Shown here piece by piece: positions 12,470 to 37,882 of a DNA stretch of 64,000 bases. The translations under genes and the position numbers were made by a program. The stretch's first letter is position 1, and every line of letters begins with the position of its first letter. Source of the DNA: Ctenosaura bakeri (Eukaryota; Chordata; Lepidosauria; Squamata; Iguanidae); assembly GCA_948474755.1 (NCBI GenBank), contig CAOLHI010000625.1, positions 124,001 through 188,000 of the forward strand, given 5' to 3'. The notes beneath the pieces are model-generated. The model worked only from the letters and a program-made list of their open reading frames with translations, was not told the origin of the DNA and searched no databases.

Positions 12470-12960
12470 GCGGTTTCTTGAGAGCCAGCGCCTGATTGGT
12501 TGGAAACGGAAGGAGGAATGTGATGAAGGGATCAATGAGTGACAGAGCCGGGAAACCAGCCAGCCAATAGGAAAGCCAGAGTGGCGGGGGAGGCGTTGCT
12601 GCCAAGCCGTGACCGGTGTGGACGCGGAGCTGAGGCCAATGGGGCGCCTGGAAGGGCGCGTGTCTGGCTTGTGGGCTTGTGACGTGGCCGCTCCGGCGAG
12701 ACGTGACAGGCTCTGCGCGGAGGCGCCGCTGTCTTTTTAGCGGAACGCTCGCGCCGAAGGGAGAGGAAGAGGGCGGCTCTGGCAGGTAAGGCGCTGGGAT
12801 TGGGGCGAGGGTGGGGTCTGGCCCAGGCGGATGGGGATCGGGCGGTTTTGTCCTTGAGGCCGGTTCACTTCTGAGCGGGTCTCCGGCATTCCTCGGCTCT
12901 GGCAGGTTTCTGGAGGATGCCAGGGAAAGGCCAGCCGGCGGAGGGGCCGGCTCGCGTGGC
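12470..12960 (+). promoter_or_regulatory. OAT CpG-island promoter, TATA-less, with CCAAT boxes
   Basis: This block is much richer in G+C and CpG than the AT-rich surroundings. It holds CCAAT motifs at 12564-12568 and 12636-12640, an inverted one (ATTGG) near 12494, and a CRE-like TGACGTGG at 12680-12687. No TATA box is seen. That composition fits a housekeeping promoter with NF-Y and CREB/ATF-type sites (family knowledge; factor binding is inference). The block is bounded on the left by a foldback MITE ending at 12367 and on the right by a half copy of the same family ending at 13105. Confidence 0.7.
12726..12785 (+). other. OAT: OAT exon 1 (non-coding 5'UTR), approximate start
   Basis: The 5'UTR exon is inferred from a strong donor (GGCAG followed by GTAAGG) at 12785/12786 within a CpG-rich block. 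Mammalian OAT also has an untranslated first exon, and exon 2 carries the start codon just 11 to 20 bases after its acceptor, so an upstream leader exon is required. The transcription start is not visible, and the left boundary given here is only a guess inside the CpG-rich block. Confidence 0.6.
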
Positions 12961-13017
12961 ATGGTAGGGCAGGACGGTTTGGATTTGAGTGGGCCTGGGA
13001 TGGGACCGGCCTCGGGG

Positions 13018-13105
13018 GGCCCCTCCCGAAACTGCAAACCCCAGGATTCCAGAGGACGTTGAAAGTGGAATCATCGCGCTGTAACAGGCTAGTGCGGAAA
13101 TGGCC
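13018..13105. mobile_element. Half copy of the GGCCATTTCC foldback MITE (copy d)
   Basis: Only the right arm is present: it begins at the palindrome centre (GGCCCCTCCCGAAACTGC) and runs to the terminus TGCGGAAATGGCC at 13105. The left arm is missing and is replaced by GC-rich intron-1 sequence. It lies about 230 bases downstream of the OAT exon 1 donor. Confidence 0.8.
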
Positions 13106-13164
13106 AGGGCTAAACCTCCGTCTGCTGTCCTGGTTCCTTTCAAGAGAGTGAATAGTATCTCTGG

Positions 13165-13353
13165 GGCCATTTCCGCACCAGACTTATAGTGCTGTTATTC
13201 CACTTCCAACATCCTATGGAATCCTGGGGTTTGCAGTTTAGGGAGGGACCTCAGAGGGCCTCAGAGGCCACTTCCTCACCTGCAAACCCTGGGATTCCAT
13301 AGGATGTTGAAAGTGGAATAATAGCACTATAGCAGTCTAGTATGGAAATGGCC
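13165..13353. mobile_element. Foldback MITE, GGCCATTTCC family, copy e (OAT intron 1)
   Basis: A more diverged foldback with the same ends and arm sequence; the loop region is lengthened by a short AGAGGCC duplication. The flanks allow CTG/CTG if the boundaries shift by one base, so the duplication is ambiguous. Only 59 bases separate it from copy d. Confidence 0.8.
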
Positions 13354-14155
13354 TGAGTGTTCTGGGGAAACTGTGGCACTCCAGATTATATTGGACTCTC
13401 ACCCCCATCAGCCCTGGCCGTCCCGGCCAGGAGTGATAAAGATGAGGAGAGTTTTAGTTCAGCATCTCAAGGGATAGCGGTTCCTCAGTTCTGAAGTAGA
13501 ACTTTCCTGATGTATATCTGAGCCCTGGCTGGGAATGCTCTAGACGGGTCTACATAGTGTGTTACTGCCTGCTGTAATCTCTGAAGGCTTTTCATGATGG
13601 GGCAGGTGTGAGCAGTGGGTGGCCCTTCAGATGTTGGACAGCAGCTCTTGGCAAAGGATAATGGGAATTGTAGTCTAATAGACTCTGAAGGCGTGCTTGT
13701 CGGGATATGTGATGTGAGGGATCTGGCAGAGTTTGTTTTCCCCTTTGTATGCCACAGACTGGTACCATATTTACCAACCAACTACAGTTGTTTCTTTCTT
13801 TTCTGGAAAATCTGTGGGGATCCTGGCCACTGGCTTGGGAACTGGCACTGGTCCAGGGACCATCACTTGGAGTAGCACTGCTCTGGAAGACCTGATGCCC
13901 ATCCTGTTACAGAATCTTGATTTATGCCTTTACATTTCTGTAGAAAGCCACTGTTTTTGCTGATGTATAAGACTCACTTTTTCCCTGAAAAATACTGTTT
14001 GCAAATGGAGTGCTTCTTATATGGCAGTGTATCTTATATGCCATCGAACAGTATTTGCCAGTATATAAATGGGGTGTGTATTATACAAGGTTGTGTCTGA
14101 TAAACTTGCAAATATGTTTGCAAATACAGTTTCAGGGGAAGGTGCTTGACTCTGA

Positions 14156-14392
14156 TCCTATGTGGCATAGTGGTTTGAGTACTGAACTTTGATCTTGGAG
14201 ATCGAGGTTCCAGTCCTTGCTCAGCCATGAAAACCCACTGAGTGATCTTGGGCAAGTCATATACTCTCAGCCTCAGAAAAAGGTAAGGCAACACTCTTCT
14301 GAACAAATCTTGCCAAGAAAACCCTGTGATAGCTTTGCCATAGGGTCACCGTAAATCAGAAATTATTTGAATTACGCACAAGCAACAACCTG
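14156..14392 (+). repeat. tRNA-derived squamate SINE (full length)
   Basis: A box TGGCATAGTGG at 14163-14173 and B box GGTTCCAGTCC at 14206-14216 mark a pol III promoter. The conserved body follows (CTTGGGCAAGTCATATAC, CTGAACAAATCTTGCCAAG), then the Bov-B-like tail (GGGTCACCGTAAATCAGAAA) and an ACAAGCAACAAC terminus. Confidence 0.8.
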
Positions 14393-15771
14393 ACTCCACA
14401 TGCTTTTCTTTGAATTGAATAAACTTGGAATTCTATACAGAAATTAGGCTGGCAGCCCTATAAACACTTATTTGGACCTCATGAAGCTTACTGTTGAATA
14501 GATTGTATTTTCAGAAGTTAGATAATTTTGTTTTTCATCCTCTTTCCCCTCTTCATTCTACTGTTCTGCTTTAGAATAATGACTGAGTGGAACTGGACTC
14601 TGGTTTTAAAGATTAAACTTGCTTGAGAGAAGTGTGGCTGCCAGTGTTGCATATTTTTGTCCTACTAGTGCTGCTTGTCAAACAAGCTTTTTGTGGATTT
14701 TTGAAACACTACAAAACTTGAAAAACCTGTTAACAAAGCAAAGGGGAGATGAGTTTTTACAGTTTGTGTAGCAGTGCATCCAGCAGTACACTCCAGCATT
14801 TAAAATACAAAAACAAGAAAAAACTATCTCTGCCAGCCTGATATTTCTGAGCTCCACTGAATTGATGTGTTTTTCTTGTTACGATGTGAGCCCACTTTGT
14901 ACATTTTTGCAGATCAATATCATTATCACTTTTCTCCACTGTGGAAACTACCAGTGTGCCTGTATTTGCTGATGTGTGATGTGTTTGAGAATTTGGTTGT
15001 AAAATTCAAGGATTAAATAGGAGCAGTTCTGTATTTCACATTGGAAATGCCTTTGCAACCACCCAGATTAATAACGTCATTCAAAACAATATAGGTGTAT
15101 AATTTTCAAATCTATTAAATGAGCAATGTATCGAATCACTTTTTTTTCCTCCTGAATCAGTTTGGTGTTGGTGCATGCTGCTTAATCACTGCCACTTACT
15201 GTAGCTAAACAAATCAGGATTCCTGCCTCATCCTGTTGTGTAAACATACCCAGAGTCTCATTGCTGGGATTTCAGTGCTGTGGTAACTTTCACAGCAATT
15301 ATAGCTACATTTATAATAACAAAGCTACCCATTTTAATGTTAAATCACACTGTCTAAAAGTAGCATCTATTGCTTCTGGTATGTTTTCTTTGAGGGGCGT
15401 GTGAAGGCCTGTCCTGTACAGCCCTATCACATGGAGTGATTCAGCCTGATGCAACTTTCAGTGATGCAATTTTAAGTCTGGGTTGCCTTCAGATCTTACT
15501 AGGATGAAATACTTGTTCTTTTTTCTAAAATCCGGAAATATCATTGGAACCATGCTAGCATCCAATGTTAATATTAAAAGGATAGCTGTTTGCTTTTCTC
15601 TGAAGAACATGCAAGTTGTGTAAGTTCTTGGTATGTTGCTTTTGAAGGACAGTCCATGCTGTGTACAGTCTCACAGTGTAATGTCTCTCTTACGAGGCTT
15701 ATTCTGTAGTAAGTATGTTTAGGATTGCTGCCTGAAAGATCTTGGAAATGTATTCCAGAATTGATTGTTGG

Positions 15772-15985
15772 TTTGTTGTGTGCCTAGAGTAATTTTTGAC
15801 TTATGATGACCCTAAGATGAAACTATTCCTGGCAAGATTTGTTTTATCATTACCTTCCTCTGATGCTGAGGGAGTGTGACCTGCCGAAGGTTACCTGATG
15901 AGTTTTCATGGCTGATAAGGTATGTGAACCCTAGTCTCCAAGAATTCTAGAGCATTACTCAAATCATTGCAGTACATTGGCTCTT
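15772..15985 (-). repeat. tRNA-derived squamate SINE
   Basis: Minus-strand copy in OAT intron 1. In + orientation it starts with the tail TTGTGTGCCTAGAGTAATTT and runs through TGGCAAGATTTGTTTTATC to the head near 15985. Confidence 0.75.
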
Positions 15986-17177
15986 GTCCCAAAATCACTT
16001 CTGTAATGTTGCGCATTAGAACAATATTAAAGGCTGTGGTCAATTCTTCCTGCAGATACAAGCAGAACTGGAAAGCCTGAAAGGTCAAGTCAGAGGAAGG
16101 GTATAGAAATGAATGCTTTACTTGCATATATTAATCTTGCATTTCTTTTGTGCTGTATAGGACTGTTAAATGTAACTTTGAGTTGATCCCACACATTGCA
16201 AACATGGTCAAATTTAAGAGAAGCCTTGCAATTAACAACATGGTTACAATAAATGAAAGTGTGGGATATGATACATAAACCACTTGGAACACAACTGACC
16301 TTGTCCAGCGGCAGGAGAGATAATTAAGAGTTTTGGAGATCTCCTTTCCATAAGATACTTATTTTCATGCTTAATATGCCAACCAAACATTAGTGAGCAT
16401 GCATTGTAGCTAACCTTTAACTGCCTTTGGGATGAATTGACTAGATGCTATTAGAGTTGTCAGTAGCTTGTAATGTATTTAATAAAACTGGAGGAGTGAT
16501 AACCTGGTATTTGTACTCTCCTCCTCCTAGCCATTTATAAAGAAGCATGATTGCAGGGCTGGAGGAGACAACATAATTTTCCTGTCACTCCCCCTACCCA
16601 ACACCTTGACAGACCAGTTATTAAGCTCTGTAGCCTTATCATGTAGCTTTTATTATAGCATACTTGTTATATGCTAAAACCTATTTTCTACTGAAGCTTT
16701 GAAATTTTTCGTAAGAAACGAAAGTTTTGTTAAGTGCTGTTAAATTTTCCCCATCCATTCATGTTGAGGTTTTGTTTGAGTAACATTATCTTTTTCAGAT
16801 TTCCTTCAATGTGACAAACTCATGGCAGCATTATTTTAATTACAAATGCACAAGCTTAGTGTACATGAAGGCGAATTGAAAGAGTGGTCAACTGCCTTTA
16901 AATAATGTCTATCTCTAGTTCAAAACTGATGTTTCTTATTCTCATTTGGCAGGCAGTGGGATCTTCCTCATCCCTCCAGGTGAATTGCTAGTTCAAAGAA
17001 CGTCCATAACTATTAAAGGAAGATTACAGGTCTTAAATAGCATTTTAACTCCCTGCAGGCATCACTTTGAGCTTGCCTGTATATATATTTTTAAAAAATC
17101 TACTCTGCTCTTCAAGGAAATTTATCATGAATCAGAAAATCTAATTCAAACAATTTAAATCAAGCTCTCCTATTAAA

Positions 17178-17201
17178 AACAACAACAACAACAACAACAA
17201 C
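17178..17201. repeat. (AAC)n microsatellite
   Basis: Short run of about eight AAC units in OAT intron 1. Confidence 0.9.
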
Positions 17202-17497
17202 GGTGCAGTAATAGAACTGTTAAAATATCCAAGATTGAAGAAATTTACAATTATAGGTTTGGTATTCTGTCTTCCATACTTGAAGTATCTCTGAAAGTAG
17301 AGGAATTCCTGGTAGAATAGTATAATTCCAGCCCTTGCTATAAGATAGTGGTTCTTAACCTTTTTTTTTTTTTTTACAGGTGATCCCCTGTAAATATAAT
17401 GTGTTGCCAGGGACTCCTAAGATTTAACTCCAGATTTAAATCTTCAAATACCTTTAATAAATAAATATTTGAATATTTAAATAGGTATATCGAGACT

Positions 17498-17612
17498 AGG
17501 CTTAAAATCCCCAGACACTGAGTGACCTTGGGCAAGTCACATTCTCTCAGTCTCAGAGGAAGACAAAGGCAAATCCTCTCTGAACAAATCTTGAAAAAAC
17601 AACAACCCAAAA
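17498..17612 (+). repeat. Partial tRNA-derived squamate SINE
   Basis: This is body sequence only: CACTGAGTGACCTTGGGCAA, CTCTCAGTCTCAGAGGAAG, CTGAACAAATCTTG. It breaks off into an A-rich stretch; the head is replaced by AT-rich DNA. Confidence 0.7.
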
Positions 17613-17682
17613 ACCTCAAAGAGATCAAAGAGGAGAGATGTAATGGCTAGAAAGAACTTCCCCATGCCAGCAACATTTTGTG

Positions 17683-18012
17683 GTTGTGTACCTTCAAGTC
17701 ACTTCTGACTTATAGCAACCCTAAGGTGAACCTGTCAAAGTCAGAAGTGACTTGAAGGTACACAACCACAAAACGTTGCTGGCATGGGGAGGTTCTTCTA
17801 GCCATTACATCTCTCCTCTTTGAAAACTGACTTATGGCAACCCTAAGGTGAACCTATCATGTGGGATTTTTTGGCAAGGTTTGTTGCCTTTGAGTATGGG
17901 ATAATGTGACTTGCTTGAGGTTACCCAGTGGATTTCCATGGTCAAGTGTGGATTCAAACCCTGGTTTCCAGAGTCATAGTTTGGGCATACTCATACACCT
18001 GCCTGCCATGTT
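17683..18012 (-). repeat. tRNA-derived squamate SINE disrupted by an inverted duplication
   Basis: A minus-strand SINE whose tail (about 17683-17738) is followed by an inverted copy of the tail plus its upstream flank (17738-17822). The SINE then starts again (CTGACTTATGGCAACCCTAA near 17827) and runs on to its head near 18010. Confidence 0.75.
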
Positions 18013-18036
18013 CTTTTCATCGGGGCATGGCAGAGC

Positions 18037-18053
18037 GTGTGTGTGTGTGTGTA
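18037..18053. repeat. (GT)n microsatellite
   Basis: About eight GT units in OAT intron 1. Confidence 0.85.
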
Positions 18054-18599
18054 GAGGTGGCAAAACTGCTCCCTTGTTTGCAAACACTGTTGCTGCCACT
18101 GCTGTGGGTTCAGGGGGGCTCCATGGATGACCACAGGTTGAGAACTAGTGTTGTGATAGTATAGGTATTAAAAATGGAGGTTGGGACTTGAAAGACCACA
18201 GCATGGCTATAGCTTTCTTGTGAATTCTTAGCACAACAGAGAACTCTGGCTGCATGTATTGGTCAGTTTTTGAATCTTTGCAGAAGCCTGTAACACATGC
18301 GCGCCTTATGGAACAATAGCCAGTGGTACTGAAATTTAAAACAGGTTTTATTTTATTAGTCACTGTCAGGCTGTAATGGTCTAGCAACAGAAGTTGCATT
18401 CTAACTCAGACTAATTGTTCTTTAAAAGCTCCATATATGAAAACATGCAGCCAAGTTCAGCGGGCGGGAAATACTCTTAATACCATCTAAGCAGCAGCAG
18501 AATGTTAGGAATGCAAGTAACTAGACTCCTTTCTATTCTCCCAGGATTTTTTTCTACCTGCTAAATCCACAGCTATGAAAACATGTTTCAGTAATATAT

Positions 18600-18714
18600 C
18601 CTGTCTGCACATCACTGCCATGAGGTATTATGGGATGTGAGCATTCTCATTTTTTTCTTTTACATGGAGATTCCTGGAACAGAACCCTCACATATAAGGA
18701 GGGCCCATTATATT
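18600..18714. mobile_element. Pogo-like MITE, right-end fragment
   Basis: The right end is recognisable (TCCTGGAACAGAACCCTCAC, then ATATAAGGAGGGCCCATTATA), resembling the end of the same family as 19293-19491. The left boundary is unclear. Confidence 0.45.
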
Positions 18715-19292
18715 CAGCCTGGCAAGATGGCTGAAGCCATCTCTTTGCAGCTCAGACTTTTCTAGCTGCAGTAGGAAAGAAGGACAGTTTTTTCAAATTA
18801 TGCATTGGCCACACCTGGCTGGTTGGCTTCTCTATCTCCTTACCCTGACAAAACCTAATGCATGTGGAATATGTCTCTTTACTCCTGGGGTGGGCAAAGT
18901 GTTCCTCCCTGTGGTTGCAGAGTGCAATGGGAAATGACTTTTTATTATTCCCTTTTGTTAAAAAAAGCTGCCCCTGGGCCTAAAATTAGGGTCTTTTTTT
19001 TTAAAACATGGCAAAAATACCCCCAAATTCCTTACAGGGGATTTGGAAGGAAAAAAAGTTTTCTGTTTTTGTTTTTGCTGCAAGCGTGGTGGAGGAGATA
19101 AAAATCTCAAGAGTCTCTTGGGAAGGTAATGTGCCTCCCAGTGTCTCACAATTTTCAGTCCCTGCTTTATTCCTTTGTCACCCTTGATCATCCTTTCCAA
19201 CCAATCAAGGCAGACATGATCCTTGGGCTGTGTGTAAGTTTGCCTCACCATTAGCATTGGTTAAAAACAAAGTAGTTCTCTTTGCTTTTGTA

Positions 19293-19491
19293 CAGTGGGC
19301 CCTCTGTATTTCTGGGGTTCTGTTCCAGGAACCTTGGTGACCAGCAGAATTTGTGAAAACTCACATCCTATTATATTCAATGGCAGCTTCAGTGCATCCA
19401 CAGGCACATCATTACTATTTTAGGTATAGGGATGCAGTGCTTTGTGTGCATTGGAAATCATGCATGCAGAGATTGCAGATAAGGAGGGCCC
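19293..19491. mobile_element. Pogo/Tigger-like MITE
   Basis: It starts TA-CAGTGGGCCCTCTGTATTT, then GGGGTTCTGTTCCAGGAAC, and ends in AAGGAGGGCCCTCTA. The terminal inverted repeats are imperfect. Located in OAT intron 1. Confidence 0.6.
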
Positions 19492-21159
19492 TCTATGCTG
19501 ATCTTGCTTCCTTTTGTTGCATGTGTATTTATGTGCATATACATATTTATATGTATATTCATTTGAATTAGTGCTGCTCAGAGTGGCACTTCCTGGATAA
19601 GTCCTAGTCCTTAAGCCATCTTCTGCCAGTCCCTGTTGCGTTTCCGGCAAGGAAAGAAGCAATTCTATCCAATGGGTCCAAATGTGGTGCCAGTGACTGA
19701 CACATTGGGGTAGGGGGAAATGCCTGTCCTTTATATCACATAGCTGGTGATTTAGACTACTCTAAGAGAGTAGTTTCTCTCTCCTTACCTGCTTAGCCAG
19801 TACACCTCACTACCAATCAAGGAGAGTTATGCTTAAGAGAATGTGAGAGAGGAAAGCCAGTTGCCTGCTTAAAGTAGTGTAGAGTTGCTGAATCCCCCCC
19901 CCTTTTTTTTAAACTATGAATCCCCGAGCCAGACTAGCACTGGCCATGCTTACAGCAATATAAGGGAAAAGGAGTTTCCAAGCTCTCCAGCAATGAAGAA
20001 AAGTTTGCTGCTGGGAACTGCCCCTTCATCAAAGCAAAAAATGGCACATCCTCTTACAAACCCCTCATCAGAGCTAGAGGAATGAAATTGGTTTTGTAAC
20101 TTCCAGTGTATGCATTTAGTCCACTTTGTGAAGTGGAAGGTTGGACTTGATGCTAGGGACATACTTGACAGGAGTATTGCTTACATACCTGGCTTTTGAA
20201 TGCTCACAAAGTATTTGGATAACATAATGCTGCACTATATGGATCTTTGATCGCATCCAACATTTTCTAAAATCTGCACGTCTCAAATTTTAACCCTTTT
20301 TCTCTAACATATATGATACTTGATATTTTACTTATTTCTGCACATTGGAGGTATCATGCTGTTGTTAAAGTTAATTTTTTAACTATTGGTCCAGTTTATT
20401 TACCCTCAAGTTGAAGCATTCTTTGCAGAATATAGTTTTTTTTTAAAAAAAAACCCTTTGTTGGAGTGCATGTAATGAGAACTGGGTGCTGGAAACTGCT
20501 TAGTGTGATTTCCTCATGGCTTGTTTCTCAGATTACAGAAGATGTGTGATAAAGAGTTCTATGATTTGGAAATTGGAATGTAGGGGAGAGGGGCAACTGC
20601 ATTGATCTTAACAGGCTGAACACAAATGGGGATGTAATGCAATTGACTTGGGATGACAAAGCATATCTATCAAACTCATAGATATGTGTAATTGACAAAC
20701 TTGGAATTATGATTTCTTTACTGACTGACTCCATCTTTGTCACCTTCTGATATGTAAATACAGCTGCTCATAGACTTATCAATTTATTATTCTGTTTCTA
20801 CATCACTTCTGTAATCTAATGATAGCTCTGTAATGGTATCTTGCTGTTGCTAGTGAAGACATCTTTCTCAGTAGCTGTATATTGAGTGCCCTGTGTTAGA
20901 ATTTAGAATTTTCTTCCTCATACTTCACTAGGATCTTGGTTGTCTTAGCTGCATTAAAATGTTCTCCAAATACAAGAAGACTTGAAAATACAGCATGTAG
21001 ATCACAACTGTTTTTATAGATATCTGCTTATAAATATTAATGGGTTAACATAAGCACTTCTGGTTTGCTGAATTTCTTATATCCCTAAAAGTGTCTTGGT
21101 TTCTTACATGTTTTTCTATGTGAAATTTTCTGTTTTCAGAACTACACTATATGGTAACC

Positions 21160-36236
<15,077 letters not shown>

Positions 36237-37230
36237 AGGTGCACTGTTCAAAGTGTGCATGCAAGTTGATTCCTAGCTCAGTTGTAAAAAAAAAAAATGT
36301 TCTGGAGCCCTCTCTTCCCCTCCCTTCCTAGTTTTGATATTTTTCATTCTCCTGGATATGAAAACTCAAGTCTTCTGATATCGAATAGTTTCAACTTTAT
36401 TATGGACCTAAGAAAGAAAATTACTAAATTGGTTTTTGACTGTATTGTCGCTTGTTAATCTTCATGCATTGAATGATGGGTATAAACTGTTATGAATGTC
36501 TCCTTACATTTCATCCAAAGTGTAAATTATATAAATCTTAACATACCAAATATTATAATCTTAAAGTTATTAAAAATATCTTTGAAAGCTTTTCTTCTAC
36601 CATCTGGTGCTGAGTGGAGGACTGAACTTTTACTGTTGGTGCTAATGATTGTATCCTGTCAGAAAGTCTCAGTTTTAAAAAGTCAAGAATGATAGAATTT
36701 GCCACCTTTCTGAAAAGAGTGTTGATTCTTTAAAATTGATCAAATACCATGTCATACTGTTCAGTGTTTTGTGACCGTAACAAGCTGATACCTTTTTTAT
36801 TAAGACTACTGGCACTGGATGCTGATTCTACAATGCATTGAATGTAAAGCTTAAGACTGTGCTAAAACTCATACCAGTTTTTAAAATTTGGAGCATAAAC
36901 ATTTAATTAATACAATCTATAATGGGTAGAAGAATGTATCTCTGTGAAAAAAAATTGTAATTATCAGAAACTAGTTCATATTAGAAATGTGTAGGGGGAA
37001 AGTACTTTAAATCTTTTCCCTTGAGAATTGGAGAAGTAAAGTTTTATAGCATATATACTTGAAGATTTCTCAGCTGCTTCTATCTTAATCAGTCATTTCT
37101 CTCCCTTGAACAATTTATGTCTATCTGCTATAAGCTAATTATAGTGACCATTCCCAGCTTGTCCATCACAGACACTTTCTCTAGCAAGTTACTGTTGATC
37201 AAAAAATAAACAGTATACTTTTCACATTGC
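36237..37230 (+). other. OAT: OAT 3'UTR
   Basis: This AT-rich stretch of about 1 kb directly follows the stop codon and has no recognisable repeat. The only AATAAA in it is at 37205-37210, followed 20 to 35 bases later by a GT-rich stretch, so cleavage near 37230 is expected. The end is inference from the signal. Confidence 0.65.
37205..37210 (+). terminator. Likely OAT polyadenylation signal AATAAA
   Basis: This is the first canonical AATAAA after the OAT stop, with a downstream TGCTGCTGTGTGG GU-rich element. Later AATAAA motifs near 39604 and 40303 lack such spacing to a known transcript. Confidence 0.6.
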
Positions 37231-37486
37231 AGTGCTGCTGTGTGGAGTAGTGAGAAGTTCCTGTTATTTTCTTTTGGAGAAGAGAGTACCAGAGTCTTAC
37301 AATATACTAGTAATGCTTACAAATATGCAAGCAGAACAATATGGAAGCATATAGGCACTCCTGTAGAAGCCAGATACCCAGAGATGGTTTCTGTACCCCA
37401 ACATACTTCACTCCCAGTCAGCTCACAGTCTGCAAATGCTGTCTCTGTGTTTGTTCAGATTTTCATGGCAAGACTGCTGTTATGTT

Positions 37487-37882
37487 TTAGTACTTGCCTC
37501 TGACTTTGTTGTCCCTTTGATCAAGCAGGGCTTGTACATGTATGCTTTCCTTGGGAGTGTGCATGATGTTTCCTTCCAGGTTCAGGGTAGTCTCCTCTTT
37601 TTCTTCAGCCAGAGTTCCGGATCTCAGGAAGTTTGAAGACTCATGACTGCTTCCACTGCTTATAACTGTCTTCTCTTGCTGTCGTTTGAATGACTTGTGG
37701 TGGGAATCCTCTTTCATAGGACAACTCATTATCTGAGCCATAGCTCCCTGTCTGCTGGCTATTCTGTTTATCCCATTCTCCGGTGGTGCCAGCTCTGGTG
37801 CCACATTAGTTGTCTTTATGGTAGTTTCATCTGGTGCTTGTGAGGACTCATTGGCTAGCTGGAACTCTAGAGACAGAGCCAT
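37487..37882 (-). CDS. Unidentified 131-codon ORF, possible terminal exon
   Basis: I do not recognise this protein. The open frame is hydrophilic and rich in Ser, Glu and Lys (for example HHKSFKRQQEKTVISSGSSH and EEKEETTLNLEG), has no membrane segment, and is somewhat richer in G+C than its surroundings. It lies head-on to OAT, about 250 bases past the OAT poly(A) signal. A good acceptor-like CTCTGTCTCTAG sits just inside the 5' end of the frame (about 37881-37870), so it could be a last exon starting near 37869 and ending at the TAA near 37490. No AATAAA is evident shortly downstream on this strand. It may equally be a chance ORF. Confidence 0.25.
   Translation of the reverse strand: MALSLEFQLANESSQAPDETTIKTTNVAPELAPPENGINRIASRQGAMAQIMSCPMKEDSHHKSFKRQQEKTVISSGSSHESSNFLRSGTLAEEKEETTLNLEGNIMHTPKESIHVQALLDQRDNKVRGKY

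Larger units (their letters stand above)
13366..21139 (+). other. Rest of OAT intron 1
   Basis: Intron 1 spans 12786-21139. Beyond the MITEs and SINEs listed separately it holds diverged hAT-like fragments (about 13366-13480 and 13605-13690) and otherwise unremarkable AT-rich sequence. No conserved exon was recognised. Confidence 0.6.

Noticed and set aside
12414..13037. 207-codon minus-strand frame across the OAT promoter
   Set aside because: Long frames arise by chance in GC-rich DNA; the composition (Pro/Arg/Ala) follows the CpG island, and it runs through exon 1 and into a MITE.
14156..14220. tRNA gene
   Set aside because: A and B boxes are present but the sequence cannot form a complete cloverleaf and runs into a SINE body.
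37487..37500. GC donor (AG|GCAAGT) at the end of the 131-codon frame
   Set aside because: Fits a rare GC-AG donor, but nothing downstream supports an intron and a stop codon follows at once.
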